46,973 nt of DNA from Spirochaetes bacterium ADurb.Bin215 (GCA_002070025.1 MWCL01000014.1:1-46973), one strand, 5' to 3'. Counted from the stretch's first letter, positions 7,692-15,083 are shown. Notes: generated by a model not told the origin, from the letters alone. Translations and numbers: made by a program.

Positions 7692-8276
7692 CTATATCTT
7701 CTGCCTCATGAGGCCGCACTCCGTACAATACCAGACGAGGTTACCCCGGCTGATCCGGGGAATACGGACGTCGACATTCCACTCCGGGTAGAGCTTCTTC
7801 ATGATGAGCGTATCGCCGTTCACAAACGCGATAAACGAAATATGATGCTCCCGGGTCATGGGATGATCCGTGGTAATGTAATAGTCGTTTTCCACCGTCT
7901 CAACCCGGAGCCGGTCAGCCTCAGCGGCTTCAACCGCTTCGAGCGGAGCCAGTTTTTTTCCGCAACAGATTGTTTCAACAATTTTGGTAGCAGTACCAAG
8001 TGCCCCACAGGTCGGACATACGTAAAACTTCAGATTTTTCATGTTCACTCCCTTGTCATCCTCTATACCGAGGTCCCCTTCCAGAAGGCAGTCAACCGAA
8101 ATACCGAATACCCGGGCCAGGTGCGGCATGATCGAAAGATCAGGACAACCGAGTCCCCGCTCCCACTTCGAGATGGCCTTGTCGCTCACATGTATGAGAT
8201 CGGCAAGCCCCTGCTGGGTTAATCCCGCCTCCCGGCGGAGGGTATAAATCAATGTTCCGGTCTTCCTGCAATCCAT
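7692..8276 (-). CDS. XRE-family regulator with C-terminal zinc-ribbon-like domain
   Basis: A 194-residue protein. Residues 1-65 form an XRE/Cro HTH (GLTQQGLADLIHVSDKAISKWERG); residues 82-115 carry CPTCG and, 14 residues on, ICCGKKLAPLE, a probable metal-binding knuckle as in HTH proteins fused to a desulfoferrodoxin-like N-terminal domain; the C-terminus ends with another CTEC pair. Between the two cysteine pairs, residues 95-101 (TATKIVE) are encoded exactly by one in-frame copy of the 21-bp dispersed repeat. Start 8276 has GAGGTG at a good distance; a clear promoter lies upstream. It probably regulates its own operon with the MFS gene. The effector is unknown. Confidence 0.85.
   Translation of the reverse strand: MDCRKTGTLIYTLRREAGLTQQGLADLIHVSDKAISKWERGLGCPDLSIMPHLARVFGISVDCLLEGDLGIEDDKGVNMKNLKFYVCPTCGALGTATKIVETICCGKKLAPLEAVEAAEADRLRVETVENDYYITTDHPMTREHHISFIAFVNGDTLIMKKLYPEWNVDVRIPRISRGNLVWYCTECGLMRQKI
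7974..7994 (+). repeat. Dispersed 21-bp repeat, copy 3, inside the XRE gene
   Basis: A full 21/21 match (TTCAACAATTTT then GGTAGCAGT on the plus strand). On the coding (minus) strand it fills exactly seven codons, TATKIVE. Confidence 0.9.
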
Positions 8277-8300
8277 GATTGGCACCTCGCTTACAAAGGG

Positions 8301-8329
8301 AGTGTAGCGGCGGCGGAATAAAATAACAA
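8301..8329 (-). promoter_or_regulatory. Promoter of the XRE-MFS operon
   Basis: On the minus strand TTGTTA (8324-8329), 17-bp spacer, TACACT (8301-8306), then a normal leader with GAGGTG before ATG 8276. Confidence 0.6.
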
Positions 8330-8346
8330 TAAACGCTCCGTAGAGT

Positions 8347-9516
8347 TTATCGAACGGTCTTTTTTCCAAGCTTCCGGTCAATCAGCATGAGAATGAGCGC
8401 AAAGAGGATGTAGACCGGCGCGACGATGAAACTCGCGCGCAGGCCCCACCGGTCCCCTATAACGCCCATGATGAATGTCGCCGAATTGAAGCCGGGAAGG
8501 CCGAAGCAGGAAAGAAATATCATGAGGATGGTCGGGTCGACTGCGAGCTGGGAGCCGGCATACGACTGGATGCTCGGCCAGAGTGTGGCGATACAGAGGC
8601 CAATCACTGCCAAAAATGCGTACAGGGTAAACAAATTCCTGACGAAGAAAAATCCGCCGCTCACGAGTACCCCGCACAACAGGGAAATGATGATGAGCCG
8701 GCGCAAGCCGATTTTTCCGGCGATCCGGCTCGACGAAAACCGGCCGATTGCCATGCCGAGCGCGAAGGCCGCCGTTCCGAAGGCGCCGGCACGGGGGAGC
8801 TGGTCAAAAGAAAGCTGTATGTAACTCGCAGACCAGAAGGTAAAAGCCCCTTCGGCACCACCGGCGAATCCGAGCGCGGATCCGAAGAGCCAGAACCGCC
8901 TGAGCGAGAGAATCTCGCCCATGTGGCTGAAATCCGTCCGGTTCGCCGGAAGGCGGATCTTCCGCGAAGAAGGAAACCAGAACATCACAAGCAGCATGAC
9001 GACGGCGATACCGGTAAAAAGGTAGCGCCAACTCACACCCATCGTCAGCAGTTGTCCGAGCAGGAGCACTGACACCAGGGTTCCCACCGGCCAGAACGCG
9101 TGCAGGAGGTTCATCTTTGAGCCGTCATCTTTTGGATAGAGGTCTTCCACTATCGGGGTCAAAAGCGCGTCGAGCAGGGCGCTTCCGGCGCCGATAACGA
9201 GCATGAGCAGGGCCGCATGAATCCAGGATTTGCTCAGGATGAACAAAACGAGACCGGCCGCGAGTACCACGAGACCGCCCCGGATAACCCGGATTTTCCC
9301 GAAGCGAGCGGCGAAGAACGAGCTCGATATCAGCATGACGAACTGGACAACCGAGGCAAAAAGCCCCAGAGCCCCGCTCTGCGTGAGGGAAAAGCCCAGT
9401 TCTTTCGAAATGGCCACGAGACAAATGGGAAGCGCGATAACGCTCGCCGAATATATGCCGAGAGAAGCGCAGGACGCCCGGTAGGTGCGGTCCCTGAGTT
9501 TTGTTTCCATAGTCAT
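8347..9516 (-). CDS. MFS transporter, FHS-like paralogue
   Basis: A 389-residue membrane protein with about 12 hydrophobic segments and the same landmarks as the transporter at 6514-7683: GAGSALLDALLTPIVED and then MNLLHAFWPVGT. The two are probably paralogues placed either side of the XRE regulator. Start is 9516 or 9510; 9516 is preferred because a TATGGT box ends 6 bases before it and no Shine-Dalgarno is present. It ends 18 bp before the XRE promoter. It is divergent from yjfB, with only 81 bp between the two starts. Substrate unknown. Confidence 0.85.
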   Translation of the reverse strand: MTMETKLRDRTYRASCASLGIYSASVIALPICLVAISKELGFSLTQSGALGLFASVVQFVMLISSSFFAARFGKIRVIRGGLVVLAAGLVLFILSKSWIHAALLMLVIGAGSALLDALLTPIVEDLYPKDDGSKMNLLHAFWPVGTLVSVLLLGQLLTMGVSWRYLFTGIAVVMLLVMFWFPSSRKIRLPANRTDFSHMGEILSLRRFWLFGSALGFAGGAEGAFTFWSASYIQLSFDQLPRAGAFGTAAFALGMAIGRFSSSRIAGKIGLRRLIIISLLCGVLVSGGFFFVRNLFTLYAFLAVIGLCIATLWPSIQSYAGSQLAVDPTILMIFLSCFGLPGFNSATFIMGVIGDRWGLRASFIVAPVYILFALILMLIDRKLGKKTVR

Positions 9517-9522
9517 TTAATT

Positions 9523-9528
9523 ACCATA
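9523..9528 (-). promoter_or_regulatory. -10 box of the second MFS gene
   Basis: TATGGT on the minus strand ends 6 bases before ATG 9516. The -35 is weak (about TGTCCA). Confidence 0.35.
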
Positions 9529-9562
9529 GCAGAAAGAATCGCGCGTGGACAGACCTTTTCCC

Positions 9563-9591
9563 TTGACTTTAGTCCCTTCATCACCTACCTT
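9563..9591 (+). promoter_or_regulatory. Promoter of yjfB, leaderless type
   Basis: TTGACT (9563-9568), 17-bp spacer, TACCTT (9586-9591), then 6 bases to ATG 9598. The predicted transcription start falls on or next to the A of the start codon. Confidence 0.65.
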
Positions 9592-9597
9592 TACGGT

Positions 9598-9777
9598 ATG
9601 GATATAGTAGCACTTTCTACAGGACTTTCTCAGGCGCAGGTCCAGATGGACGCCGCCACACAGGTTCAGAAGCTTGCCATGGACTCCGCGGAGAGTCAGG
9701 GCAAAGCTCTCACAGAAATGATGGGAGAGACTATCACCGACCCCGCGCTCGGCGCAAAGGTCGATATTCTCGCTTGA
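9598..9777 (+). CDS. yjfB: YjfB family putative motility protein
   Basis: A 59-residue protein with the YjfB pattern: N-terminal MDIVALSTGLSQAQVQMD, an amphipathic helix, and C-terminal LGAKVDILA close to the usual ending. The family (about 60 residues) is found in flagellated bacteria and is annotated as putative motility protein; its exact role is not known to me. It is a single gene with a strong promoter lying directly on the start codon and an intrinsic terminator right after it (9797-9835), so it makes a very short monocistronic, probably leaderless mRNA. No flagellar genes are nearby. Confidence 0.85.
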   Translation: MDIVALSTGLSQAQVQMDAATQVQKLAMDSAESQGKALTEMMGETITDPALGAKVDILA

Positions 9778-9796
9778 CCACAACCAGCATAACAAG

Positions 9797-9835
9797 GCCG
9801 TCCCGCCGGAAATACCGGTGGGACGGCTTTTTTTT
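9797..9835 (+). terminator. Intrinsic terminator of yjfB
   Basis: A 13-bp stem with one mismatch (GCCGTCCC-CCGG against CCGG-GGGACGGC) and a 5-base loop, followed by eight Ts. The T-run overlaps the stop codon of the convergent ABC permease gene. Confidence 0.92.
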
Positions 9836-10580
9836 ATGCATCCATGTCCCAGCGGAAAGTTTTAAGCGCGACCGCGGTACACACCACAAAAATTCCCGAT
9901 AAAATCAGCACCGGCGCCATCGCGTCCCGGAACGAACCACCAAGTGAAACTGTATTTATAAATTTGATTCCCTGCGTGAGCGGGAGAACCGACGCGAAGC
10001 TTTGTACTCCCTTCGGAAACACCTCGAATGGAATGGTCGTACCGGAAAAAAGAAGCATGGGAAAGTAGAGAATCGAGCATAGGAGGCCGGCTTTCTTGCT
10101 ATCGGGCGCGATACTCGCGACACACAACCCGATTGAAAAGATCGCCAGGAGGACGACGAGGTACGCAAGGACCGTCGTGACCGGCGATCCCGCAATCGAG
10201 TAATCGAAGAGGAAAACGGCGGCAAGAAGTACGAGAAGTCCGGAAAGCAGCGCGACTACTCCCTTCACCAACAGCTGAACACCGAGCAACAGTACCGGCG
10301 AGGCCGGAGTTACCTGCAGCCGCTTGAGCACCTTCTTTTCGCGATAATCCGCCAGCGTCAGAGGAAGACCCATGAGCCCCATCGCGCAAATTCCGATCGA
10401 AATCCAGGACCCGATATTCCGCTCAATCATGCCCTGCCCTGTGCCATGATCACCGTAAATGAGACCGATAACAATGATGATCGCCAGGGGCATGAGAAAC
10501 CCGAAGAGAATCAGATCCAGACTCCGCAACGAAAGAACCAGCTCCGTTTTTGCGATTATTCCAATTTTCCGTGTATTCAT
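9834..10580 (-). CDS. ABC-2 type transporter permease
   Basis: A 248-residue membrane protein with about six hydrophobic helices and an ABC-2 fold: a cytoplasmic N-terminus, LADYREKKVLKRLQVTPASP between helices 2 and 3 (typical of DrrB/YadH-like permeases), and the LLFSGTTIPFEVFPKGVQ loop near the C-terminus. It forms an exporter with the ATPase encoded 3 bp upstream. Such pairs usually export drugs or lipids-like compounds. Substrate unknown. Its stop overlaps the T-run of the yjfB terminator. Confidence 0.88.
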   Translation of the reverse strand: MNTRKIGIIAKTELVLSLRSLDLILFGFLMPLAIIIVIGLIYGDHGTGQGMIERNIGSWISIGICAMGLMGLPLTLADYREKKVLKRLQVTPASPVLLLGVQLLVKGVVALLSGLLVLLAAVFLFDYSIAGSPVTTVLAYLVVLLAIFSIGLCVASIAPDSKKAGLLCSILYFPMLLFSGTTIPFEVFPKGVQSFASVLPLTQGIKFINTVSLGGSFRDAMAPVLILSGIFVVCTAVALKTFRWDMDA

Positions 10581-10583
10581 GCT

Positions 10584-11294
10584 TCACGCCCCCATCACAT
10601 TGATATAGGATTCATCAAGATTTTTTCCACCGCCGTGCGCAACAAGATCCGCTATGCTGCCAATCGCGACGCACCTACCGTTCTTGAGCATGAGTCCCCG
10701 GGAGCAAAGATTCTCCACCTCGTCCATGTAATGGGAACTCATCACCACCGCAGTTCCTTCGTCCCTCAGCTGTTCAATATGCTTCCACACCTCGCGGCGC
10801 GCGAGCGGATCAAGCCCGGTGGTGAGCTCGTCAAGAAAAACGAGACGCGGCTTGTGCATACAGGCAAGCAGAATGGAAAGTTTTTGCCTCTCCCCGCCGG
10901 AGAGCGCTGCCACCGGCTGGTTATACCGCTTCATCAAATCAAAGTGTTCCAGTAATGGCTTCCACTCGGGCTCAGGATCGTAGAGACAGGCCGTCGTCCG
11001 GCAAATCTCGTGCACCCGGATTCCCGTTTGCCAGGCTGAATCCTGAAACTGCACCCCGACCTGCGCAAACACCGCCCGCCGGTCCCGAACGGGATCCATA
11101 CCGAGCATCCGGACAATCCCCGAGTCTTTTCGTCGCGTGCCCAGAATACACTCGATACTCGTAGTCTTCCCCGCCCCGTTCGGCCCGACAATCCCGAAGA
11201 TCTCGCCGGAATGCACCGTAAACGAGAGATCGCTGACTGCGCATACCGGCCCATACGACTTCGAAAGTCCTTCCACCTGTACAACTTCTGTCAT
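10584..11294 (-). CDS. ABC transporter ATP-binding protein
   Basis: A 236-residue ATPase with Walker A GPNGAGKTT (residues 37-45), Q-loop near VQFQDS, signature LSGGE (131-135), Walker B LVFLDE (151-156) and an H-loop (SSHYMDE). It powers the ABC-2 permease encoded 3 bp downstream. The start at 11294 is chosen for AAGGAG six bases upstream; an in-frame ATG at 11324 lies in the presumed operator region and lacks a ribosome site. A MerR-type dyad lies upstream and the MerR gene is the next gene on the same strand, so regulation by that protein is likely. Confidence 0.92.
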   Translation of the reverse strand: MTEVVQVEGLSKSYGPVCAVSDLSFTVHSGEIFGIVGPNGAGKTTSIECILGTRRKDSGIVRMLGMDPVRDRRAVFAQVGVQFQDSAWQTGIRVHEICRTTACLYDPEPEWKPLLEHFDLMKRYNQPVAALSGGERQKLSILLACMHKPRLVFLDELTTGLDPLARREVWKHIEQLRDEGTAVVMSSHYMDEVENLCSRGLMLKNGRCVAIGSIADLVAHGGGKNLDESYINVMGA

Positions 11295-11312
11295 GTTTTG
11301 CTCCTTGCCGTA

Positions 11313-11343
11313 ACTCTGAGCCATGACCCAAGGGCAAGGTCAA
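11313..11343 (-). promoter_or_regulatory. Candidate MerR-type operator/promoter of the ABC exporter operon
   Basis: Minus strand TTGACC (11338-11343) is followed by TTGCCC and then GGGTCA; TGACC and GGTCA form a 5-bp dyad. The first twelve bases (TTGACCTTGCCC) are the same as in the merR promoter. With a 19-bp spacer the -10 would be CAGAGT (11313-11318), which is weak, as expected for MerR-activated promoters. Confidence 0.5.
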
Positions 11344-11361
11344 GAAATTCTTAAAAAATAT

Positions 11362-11404
11362 TTCAACAATTTTAGTAGCAGTCTTCAACAATTTTAATAG
11401 CAGT
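11362..11404 (+). repeat. Dispersed 21-bp repeat, copies 4 and 5 in tandem
   Basis: TTCAACAATTTT-AG-TAGCAGT (11362-11382) and TTCAACAATTTT-AA-TAGCAGT (11384-11404), period 22 bp. The pair ends one base from the merR stop codon and lies between merR and the ABC operon promoter. Confidence 0.9.
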
Positions 11405-11405
11405 A

Positions 11406-12218
11406 CTACACGTCACGCTCAATGGGCACCTGCACCTCGGTCAACCAGTCCTCCGGATCATCCTTGTTCCAGATTCCGTCGATGTACGATTCCCGGGGAT
11501 TCCCGACCGCACGGTACCCGTTTGCCGGAATCCAGCCAAACAGGGCATTGTAGGTCCTGTGAAAGGTGCTGTACGGGCCTTTGTGCATGAGGCAGGCAGC
11601 AAGCGAAACCTCGTCTATCGTTTTGAACTTGACCCGGTCGGATTCCTTGCAGTGCGCCACAACCGCTTCACAGATTTCAACGTCTATATCGCTGTCCCGG
11701 TATTCACCGTCATGATAGATGGTAAAGCAGTACGGAGGCTCCCGGCACACCGCTCCAACCGAGCGCATATAGTCGCCCATTTTGGGGACAATATCAAAAA
11801 AGGTGTCATAACAGGGAATCCGCGTACGCATGGAGGCGACAATAACCCCGGGAAGCGGTTTGAGTTCCGGCACCCGGATTCCGGTTTGCTGTGTTTTCAG
11901 TAATTCGAGGTATTCACGGGCTTTTTCGATTCTCCTACCCAGATACACCCGTTCCTTTTCCAGCTTCCCGATCTGGGATTCAAGACTTCCGGCCATCGCT
12001 GAGTCATCGCGGATACTTCGCTTGATCTCATCGAGGGTAAATCCGAGATCGCGAAGCTCAAGAATCCGGGCAATCTCGAGCTGCTGGCGCTGCTCGTAGT
12101 ACCGGTACCCGGTCCACTCGTCAACCTTTGCCGGTTTGAAAAGGCCGATCCGGTCATAATGCCGCAGGGTCTTGGTACTGATCCGGTTAATCCGGGAAAA
12201 ATCACCGATTGTATACAT
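11406..12218 (-). CDS. MerR-family regulator with GyrI-like effector domain
   Basis: A 270-residue regulator. Residues 1-70 are a MerR winged HTH (YTIGDFSRINRISTKTLRHYDRIGLFKPAKVDEWTGYRYY), followed by a coiled coil (about 75-118) and a C-terminal GyrI/BmrR-like effector-binding domain (about 120-270). Proteins of this type bind bulky or cationic compounds and activate multidrug exporters by untwisting a promoter with a 19-bp spacer. Its own promoter has exactly that: TTGACC-19-TACAAT with a dyad in the spacer. The ABC exporter operon downstream has a matching site. The gene is bracketed by 21-bp repeats (11362-11404 and 12277-12297). The start is leaderless, 6 bases after the -10. Confidence 0.9.
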   Translation of the reverse strand: MYTIGDFSRINRISTKTLRHYDRIGLFKPAKVDEWTGYRYYEQRQQLEIARILELRDLGFTLDEIKRSIRDDSAMAGSLESQIGKLEKERVYLGRRIEKAREYLELLKTQQTGIRVPELKPLPGVIVASMRTRIPCYDTFFDIVPKMGDYMRSVGAVCREPPYCFTIYHDGEYRDSDIDVEICEAVVAHCKESDRVKFKTIDEVSLAACLMHKGPYSTFHRTYNALFGWIPANGYRAVGNPRESYIDGIWNKDDPEDWLTEVQVPIERDV

Positions 12219-12224
12219 ACTGAT

Positions 12225-12255
12225 ATTGTAAAGACTGCCCTCGGGGCAAGGTCAA
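12225..12255 (-). promoter_or_regulatory. merR promoter with 19-bp spacer and internal dyad, leaderless
   Basis: Minus strand TTGACC (12250-12255), 19-bp spacer, TACAAT (12225-12230), 6 bases to ATG 12218. TGCCC and GGGCA (12236-12248) form a dyad with a 3-base centre in the spacer. This is the hallmark architecture of MerR-controlled promoters. Confidence 0.75.
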
Positions 12256-12258
12256 GTG

Positions 12259-12297
12259 AAAAAAACCGGAGATTTTTTCAACAATTTTGGTAGCAGT
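12259..12297 (+). repeat. 39-bp direct repeat, left copy (contains 21-bp repeat copy 6)
   Basis: A-run, then ACCGGAGA, T-run, then the 21-bp repeat at 12277-12297. All 39 bases are identical to 15209-15247. The interval between the copies holds fic, the 104-residue gene and the ATPase gene. Confidence 0.9.
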
Positions 12298-12316
12298 AGA
12301 AAAAAGACTGTTCAAT

Positions 12317-13399
12317 CTATTCCTTCAGCAGCTGGATAAGTTCCGTGTGTATAAAAATTCGCTCGGTACCAACCTTTACGGATTCCAAAATTCCCGAATC
12401 CTCTAACTGCTTGAGATATCGCGCTGCGGTTTTCCGTTCGACGCCCAGCGAAGTGACGAGAAACTCGCCCTTGCAATATGGATTGACAAATAGCGTTTCG
12501 ACCAACTCCTTCGAGTAGATTCCGGGCAACGTGTCCTTGACGATCGCAATCGTTGAATCGAGAAGCTCCCTGATCTTCCGTATTTTGAGTATCGTATCTT
12601 TCGCGATTTCTTCGATACCCTTCAGAATGAACAGGATCCACTCTTCCCATGCATCGTCCTTCGTGACCGACAAAAGAAGCTCGTAGTAGCGTGTCTTGTT
12701 TCTGATGATATATGAACTGAGATAGAGAATCGGGATGTCCAGATATTCCTTGAGAATCAGATACAGCATATTGATGATACGTCCCGTTCTTCCATTACCG
12801 TCATGGAAAGGATGAATGGTCTCAAACTGATAATGCATGATCGCCATTTTCGCAAGCGTCGGCTCGTCACCATTGAGATACTCAACGAAATTCTTGAGAA
12901 GAGCATTGATAACGGTATAATCATCAGGCGGTGTATACATCACTTCATGCGTACGATCGTTGACGAGCGCTGTACCGCTCGTGTTCCGGATGCCTGCATC
13001 ATTCTGTATGAGCAATCGCTGCACGTCGATGATATCGTTTATAGACAGAAGACCGCGAGTGCGTATCTTCGTAAAACCTTCATACAGCGCTTCCCGATAC
13101 AGCACGACTTCTTTCGCGGCAGGATCAGCCTTCAAACTGGTGGCTGAAACAGCCTTGTAGAGATCATCCCGGGTCGTAATAATATTCTCGATTTCTGAAC
13201 TGTCCTTGGCTTCCTGAAGAACAATTGCATTGATCAGGATCGACTGGTTGGGAATAATGTTTGCAATTCCCTTGAGCTCACCAAGAGCGCGAAGAGCGCG
13301 GCTCTCCTGCTTTAGAATGGCTACGGTTTCCGTTTTTGCCGTATCGGGCGGTAGAAACGGCAGTGCATTATTCGGTCTTTTCGGATCAAAGCTGTTCAT
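12317..13399 (-). CDS. fic: Fic-domain protein (AMPylator-like), self-inhibited class II
   Basis: A 360-residue protein with the complete Fic motif HPFHDGNGRTGR (residues 196-207), an N-terminal Fic_N-like region that begins NSFDPKRPNNALPFLPP, the inhibitory motif S-SEI-E-N (S67 to N72) expected of class II Fic proteins, and a C-terminal winged-helix region (TSLGVERKTAARYLKQLEDSGI, about 310-345). Family members transfer AMP or other nucleotides to target proteins and are often part of toxin-like or stress modules. The start at 13399 fits the family N-terminus and lies 7 bases after a GAAAAT box with perfect TTGACA 17 bp upstream. Two dyads cover the promoter region, so autoregulation through the winged helix is possible. 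Confidence 0.92.
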   Translation of the reverse strand: MNSFDPKRPNNALPFLPPDTAKTETVAILKQESRALRALGELKGIANIIPNQSILINAIVLQEAKDSSEIENIITTRDDLYKAVSATSLKADPAAKEVVLYREALYEGFTKIRTRGLLSINDIIDVQRLLIQNDAGIRNTSGTALVNDRTHEVMYTPPDDYTVINALLKNFVEYLNGDEPTLAKMAIMHYQFETIHPFHDGNGRTGRIINMLYLILKEYLDIPILYLSSYIIRNKTRYYELLLSVTKDDAWEEWILFILKGIEEIAKDTILKIRKIRELLDSTIAIVKDTLPGIYSKELVETLFVNPYCKGEFLVTSLGVERKTAARYLKQLEDSGILESVKVGTERIFIHTELIQLLKE

Positions 13400-13400
13400 A

Positions 13401-13435
13401 TGTCCCATTTTCAACGATTTTGGGACAGATGTCAA
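13401..13435 (-). promoter_or_regulatory. fic promoter overlapped by a 7-bp dyad
   Basis: Minus strand TTGACA (13430-13435), 17-bp spacer, GAAAAT (13407-13412), 7 bases to ATG 13399. TGTCCCA (13401-13407) and TGGGACA (13421-13427) form an inverted repeat across the spacer. The bases between them (TTTTCAACGATTTT) look like a degenerate 21-bp repeat. Confidence 0.55.
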
Positions 13436-13437
13436 TC

Positions 13438-13470
13438 AAATGTACCAAAAAATGATATTTTGGTACATTT
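13438..13470. promoter_or_regulatory. 13-bp perfect inverted repeat upstream of fic
   Basis: AAATGTACCAAAA and TTTTGGTACATTT are separated by 7 bases and sit immediately upstream of the fic -35. It is a strong candidate operator; the binding protein is unknown. Confidence 0.6.
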
Positions 13471-13554
13471 CCTGAAAAGTGCCAGGAATACCAACTTCCG
13501 GGAAAGCAGCACTATGCGACTCAAGCATGAACCTGGCTAAGTAAAGCAAGGTTA

Positions 13555-13869
13555 TCAATCCTTTCGTGCGTTCTTAATCCGATCAATTTCTTCTTCGAGG
13601 TGCTCAACGCTAATTTCTGGATCCTCATCACCTACATTGAGCAATCGGCTCGCAACCCATTCTCTGAAGTCGGACTCAGGGTAGCCGGGATCGATACAAA
13701 ATTCTTCAGGTAATGGATCAACATACGATTTTGGATCGCCGTACCATATTGGATCTCCATACCATTCATCAAAGGCATCACTGTACTCGCGATAAAGCAC
13801 TCCGTTTATGGACAGATCTCCGTTTTCAACGATAAATCTAAGTTTTTCATTAAAGTTTGCTACATTCAT
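13555..13869 (-). CDS. Small acidic hypothetical protein
   Basis: A 104-residue protein, not recognised. It is acidic and aromatic-rich (EWYGDPIWYGDPKSYVDPLPEEF region) with a C-terminal predicted helix (VEHLEEEIDRIKNARK). The start at 13869 overlaps the ATPase stop by one base (TAATG) with a GGGGTGG ribosome site, so the two genes are translationally coupled. An in-frame start at 13893 is less likely. Small size, charge and coupling suggest it could bind or modulate the ATPase or the nearby Fic protein, but this is a guess. An 85-base stretch follows before the fic control region and shows nothing clear. Confidence 0.65.
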   Translation of the reverse strand: MNVANFNEKLRFIVENGDLSINGVLYREYSDAFDEWYGDPIWYGDPKSYVDPLPEEFCIDPGYPESDFREWVASRLLNVGDEDPEISVEHLEEEIDRIKNARKD

Positions 13870-15047
13870 TACCACCCCATCCCCAATAACCACAGCGGTA
13901 CTGTGTTGCCAGCCGGGTAATCGATGTCATCGCGGATGACGAAGTCGGCGTTCTTGATCTTCTTCGAGGCGCCGCCCACTTCGATCTTCAGCTTCTCTAT
14001 GCCTCGCACAGACGGTCTCGTGATCACGAAATCACCCGTCGAGTCATCCTTGGTTGTCTCCACCGTCCATCCGGCGTCGGCGCAGAGAGAAGCCACGAGC
14101 GCCTCGCGCGAGGTTCCAAGACTTCCGCGAAGCACGGAATAAAAAGCGGGGTCGGCGAAAAAAAGTTTGTCGCCGGCAGATTTAGCCTTGGTATCGTTCT
14201 CGGTCCGCACGATCCGCAAAACGCCGACCGATTCCATCACGCCCAGAATCTGATAAAGCTTATCGGCCCCGACGCTCCAGTCCGCACAGAGAGAGCGCAC
14301 CTGGAGCCGGGGAATGCTTGCGGCGGCAAGCGTGCCGGTTATCGCCTTCATAAGCCTGAGATTTCCGTCCGTAATATTCGGTAGAAAAAAAGGAACGTCG
14401 GAGTACAAGGTTTTATCGAGAACGGCGAGCATGCGATCCTCAAAATTACCTTCGCCATAAAACGGACGCGTTCCGAAGGAACGGTACTTCCGGAAGGAAC
14501 CAAGAATTGCGGACGTTGGCTCTACCGGCAACTTCACCGAACCGCTGAATGGATCGCACACAGGATAGTCGACACCTGTCTCGAGATAAAGAAACTCGCG
14601 GAATGAAAGAAGCGGCATGCGGATCGGCACATAGCGGCGGGAGGTGTCTCCAAGAGCGGCACGTAGGACAAGGGCGGACGAATCGCTTACCCAGAGGCGA
14701 TGTGCAGGAAAATCATCATACAACGCTTTCAGGTGAAGGCTCCAGTCACGCGCATAATGGACCTCGTCCACGATCACGCCCTCGTAGCCAGCCATGAACA
14801 TGGACTTTACCGTTTCGTAGAGCAGCTCTCCGGCGAGCATCGGATTGTCCGCAGAAAAATAGAGCATCCGGCTCTCCCGCGCATGGTGCAGGAGAAAGGT
14901 CGTTTTCCCGACGCCCCGGGAACCGGTTAAAAGGAGGGCACGGGGAAGGGCCCCGTATTCCCGGCTAAACAGCCTGATTCGCGAAGGAAGAGAAGCAATC
15001 CGCCGGCTCATGGCAGTCTCGAGTTCGGTTATAGTGCGAGTATCCAT
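13869..15047 (-). CDS. AAA ATPase of the DUF4143 / AAA_14 type
   Basis: A 392-residue protein with Walker A GSRGVGKTT (residues 42-50), Walker B VIVDEVH (91-97), then the typical run LKALYDDFPAHRLWVSDSS with a sensor-like serine, and PLLSFREFLYLE. The C-terminal half fits the DUF4143 region with a winged-helix-like part and a final nuclease-like or accessory beta domain (VETTKDDSTGDFVITRP). These STAND-like ATPases are common in accessory and mobile regions; their function is unclear. It is the first gene of a two-gene unit with the 104-residue protein. Start 15047 is leaderless, with two palindromic operators over and upstream of the promoter. Confidence 0.88.
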   Translation of the reverse strand: MDTRTITELETAMSRRIASLPSRIRLFSREYGALPRALLLTGSRGVGKTTFLLHHARESRMLYFSADNPMLAGELLYETVKSMFMAGYEGVIVDEVHYARDWSLHLKALYDDFPAHRLWVSDSSALVLRAALGDTSRRYVPIRMPLLSFREFLYLETGVDYPVCDPFSGSVKLPVEPTSAILGSFRKYRSFGTRPFYGEGNFEDRMLAVLDKTLYSDVPFFLPNITDGNLRLMKAITGTLAAASIPRLQVRSLCADWSVGADKLYQILGVMESVGVLRIVRTENDTKAKSAGDKLFFADPAFYSVLRGSLGTSREALVASLCADAGWTVETTKDDSTGDFVITRPSVRGIEKLKIEVGGASKKIKNADFVIRDDIDYPAGNTVPLWLLGMGW

Positions 15048-15054
15048 ATCTGAT

Positions 15055-15083
15055 ATGGTAATGCCCTATTGTTCCTGCGTCAA
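15055..15083 (-). promoter_or_regulatory. ATPase gene promoter, leaderless type
   Basis: Minus strand TTGACG (15078-15083), 17-bp spacer, TACCAT (15055-15060), 7 bases to ATG 15047. The -35 lies inside the proximal palindrome at 15070-15088. Confidence 0.6.

Noticed and set aside
12219-12316. Riboswitch or leader RNA before merR
   Set aside because: The promoter lies 6 bases from the start codon, so no room is left for a leader.
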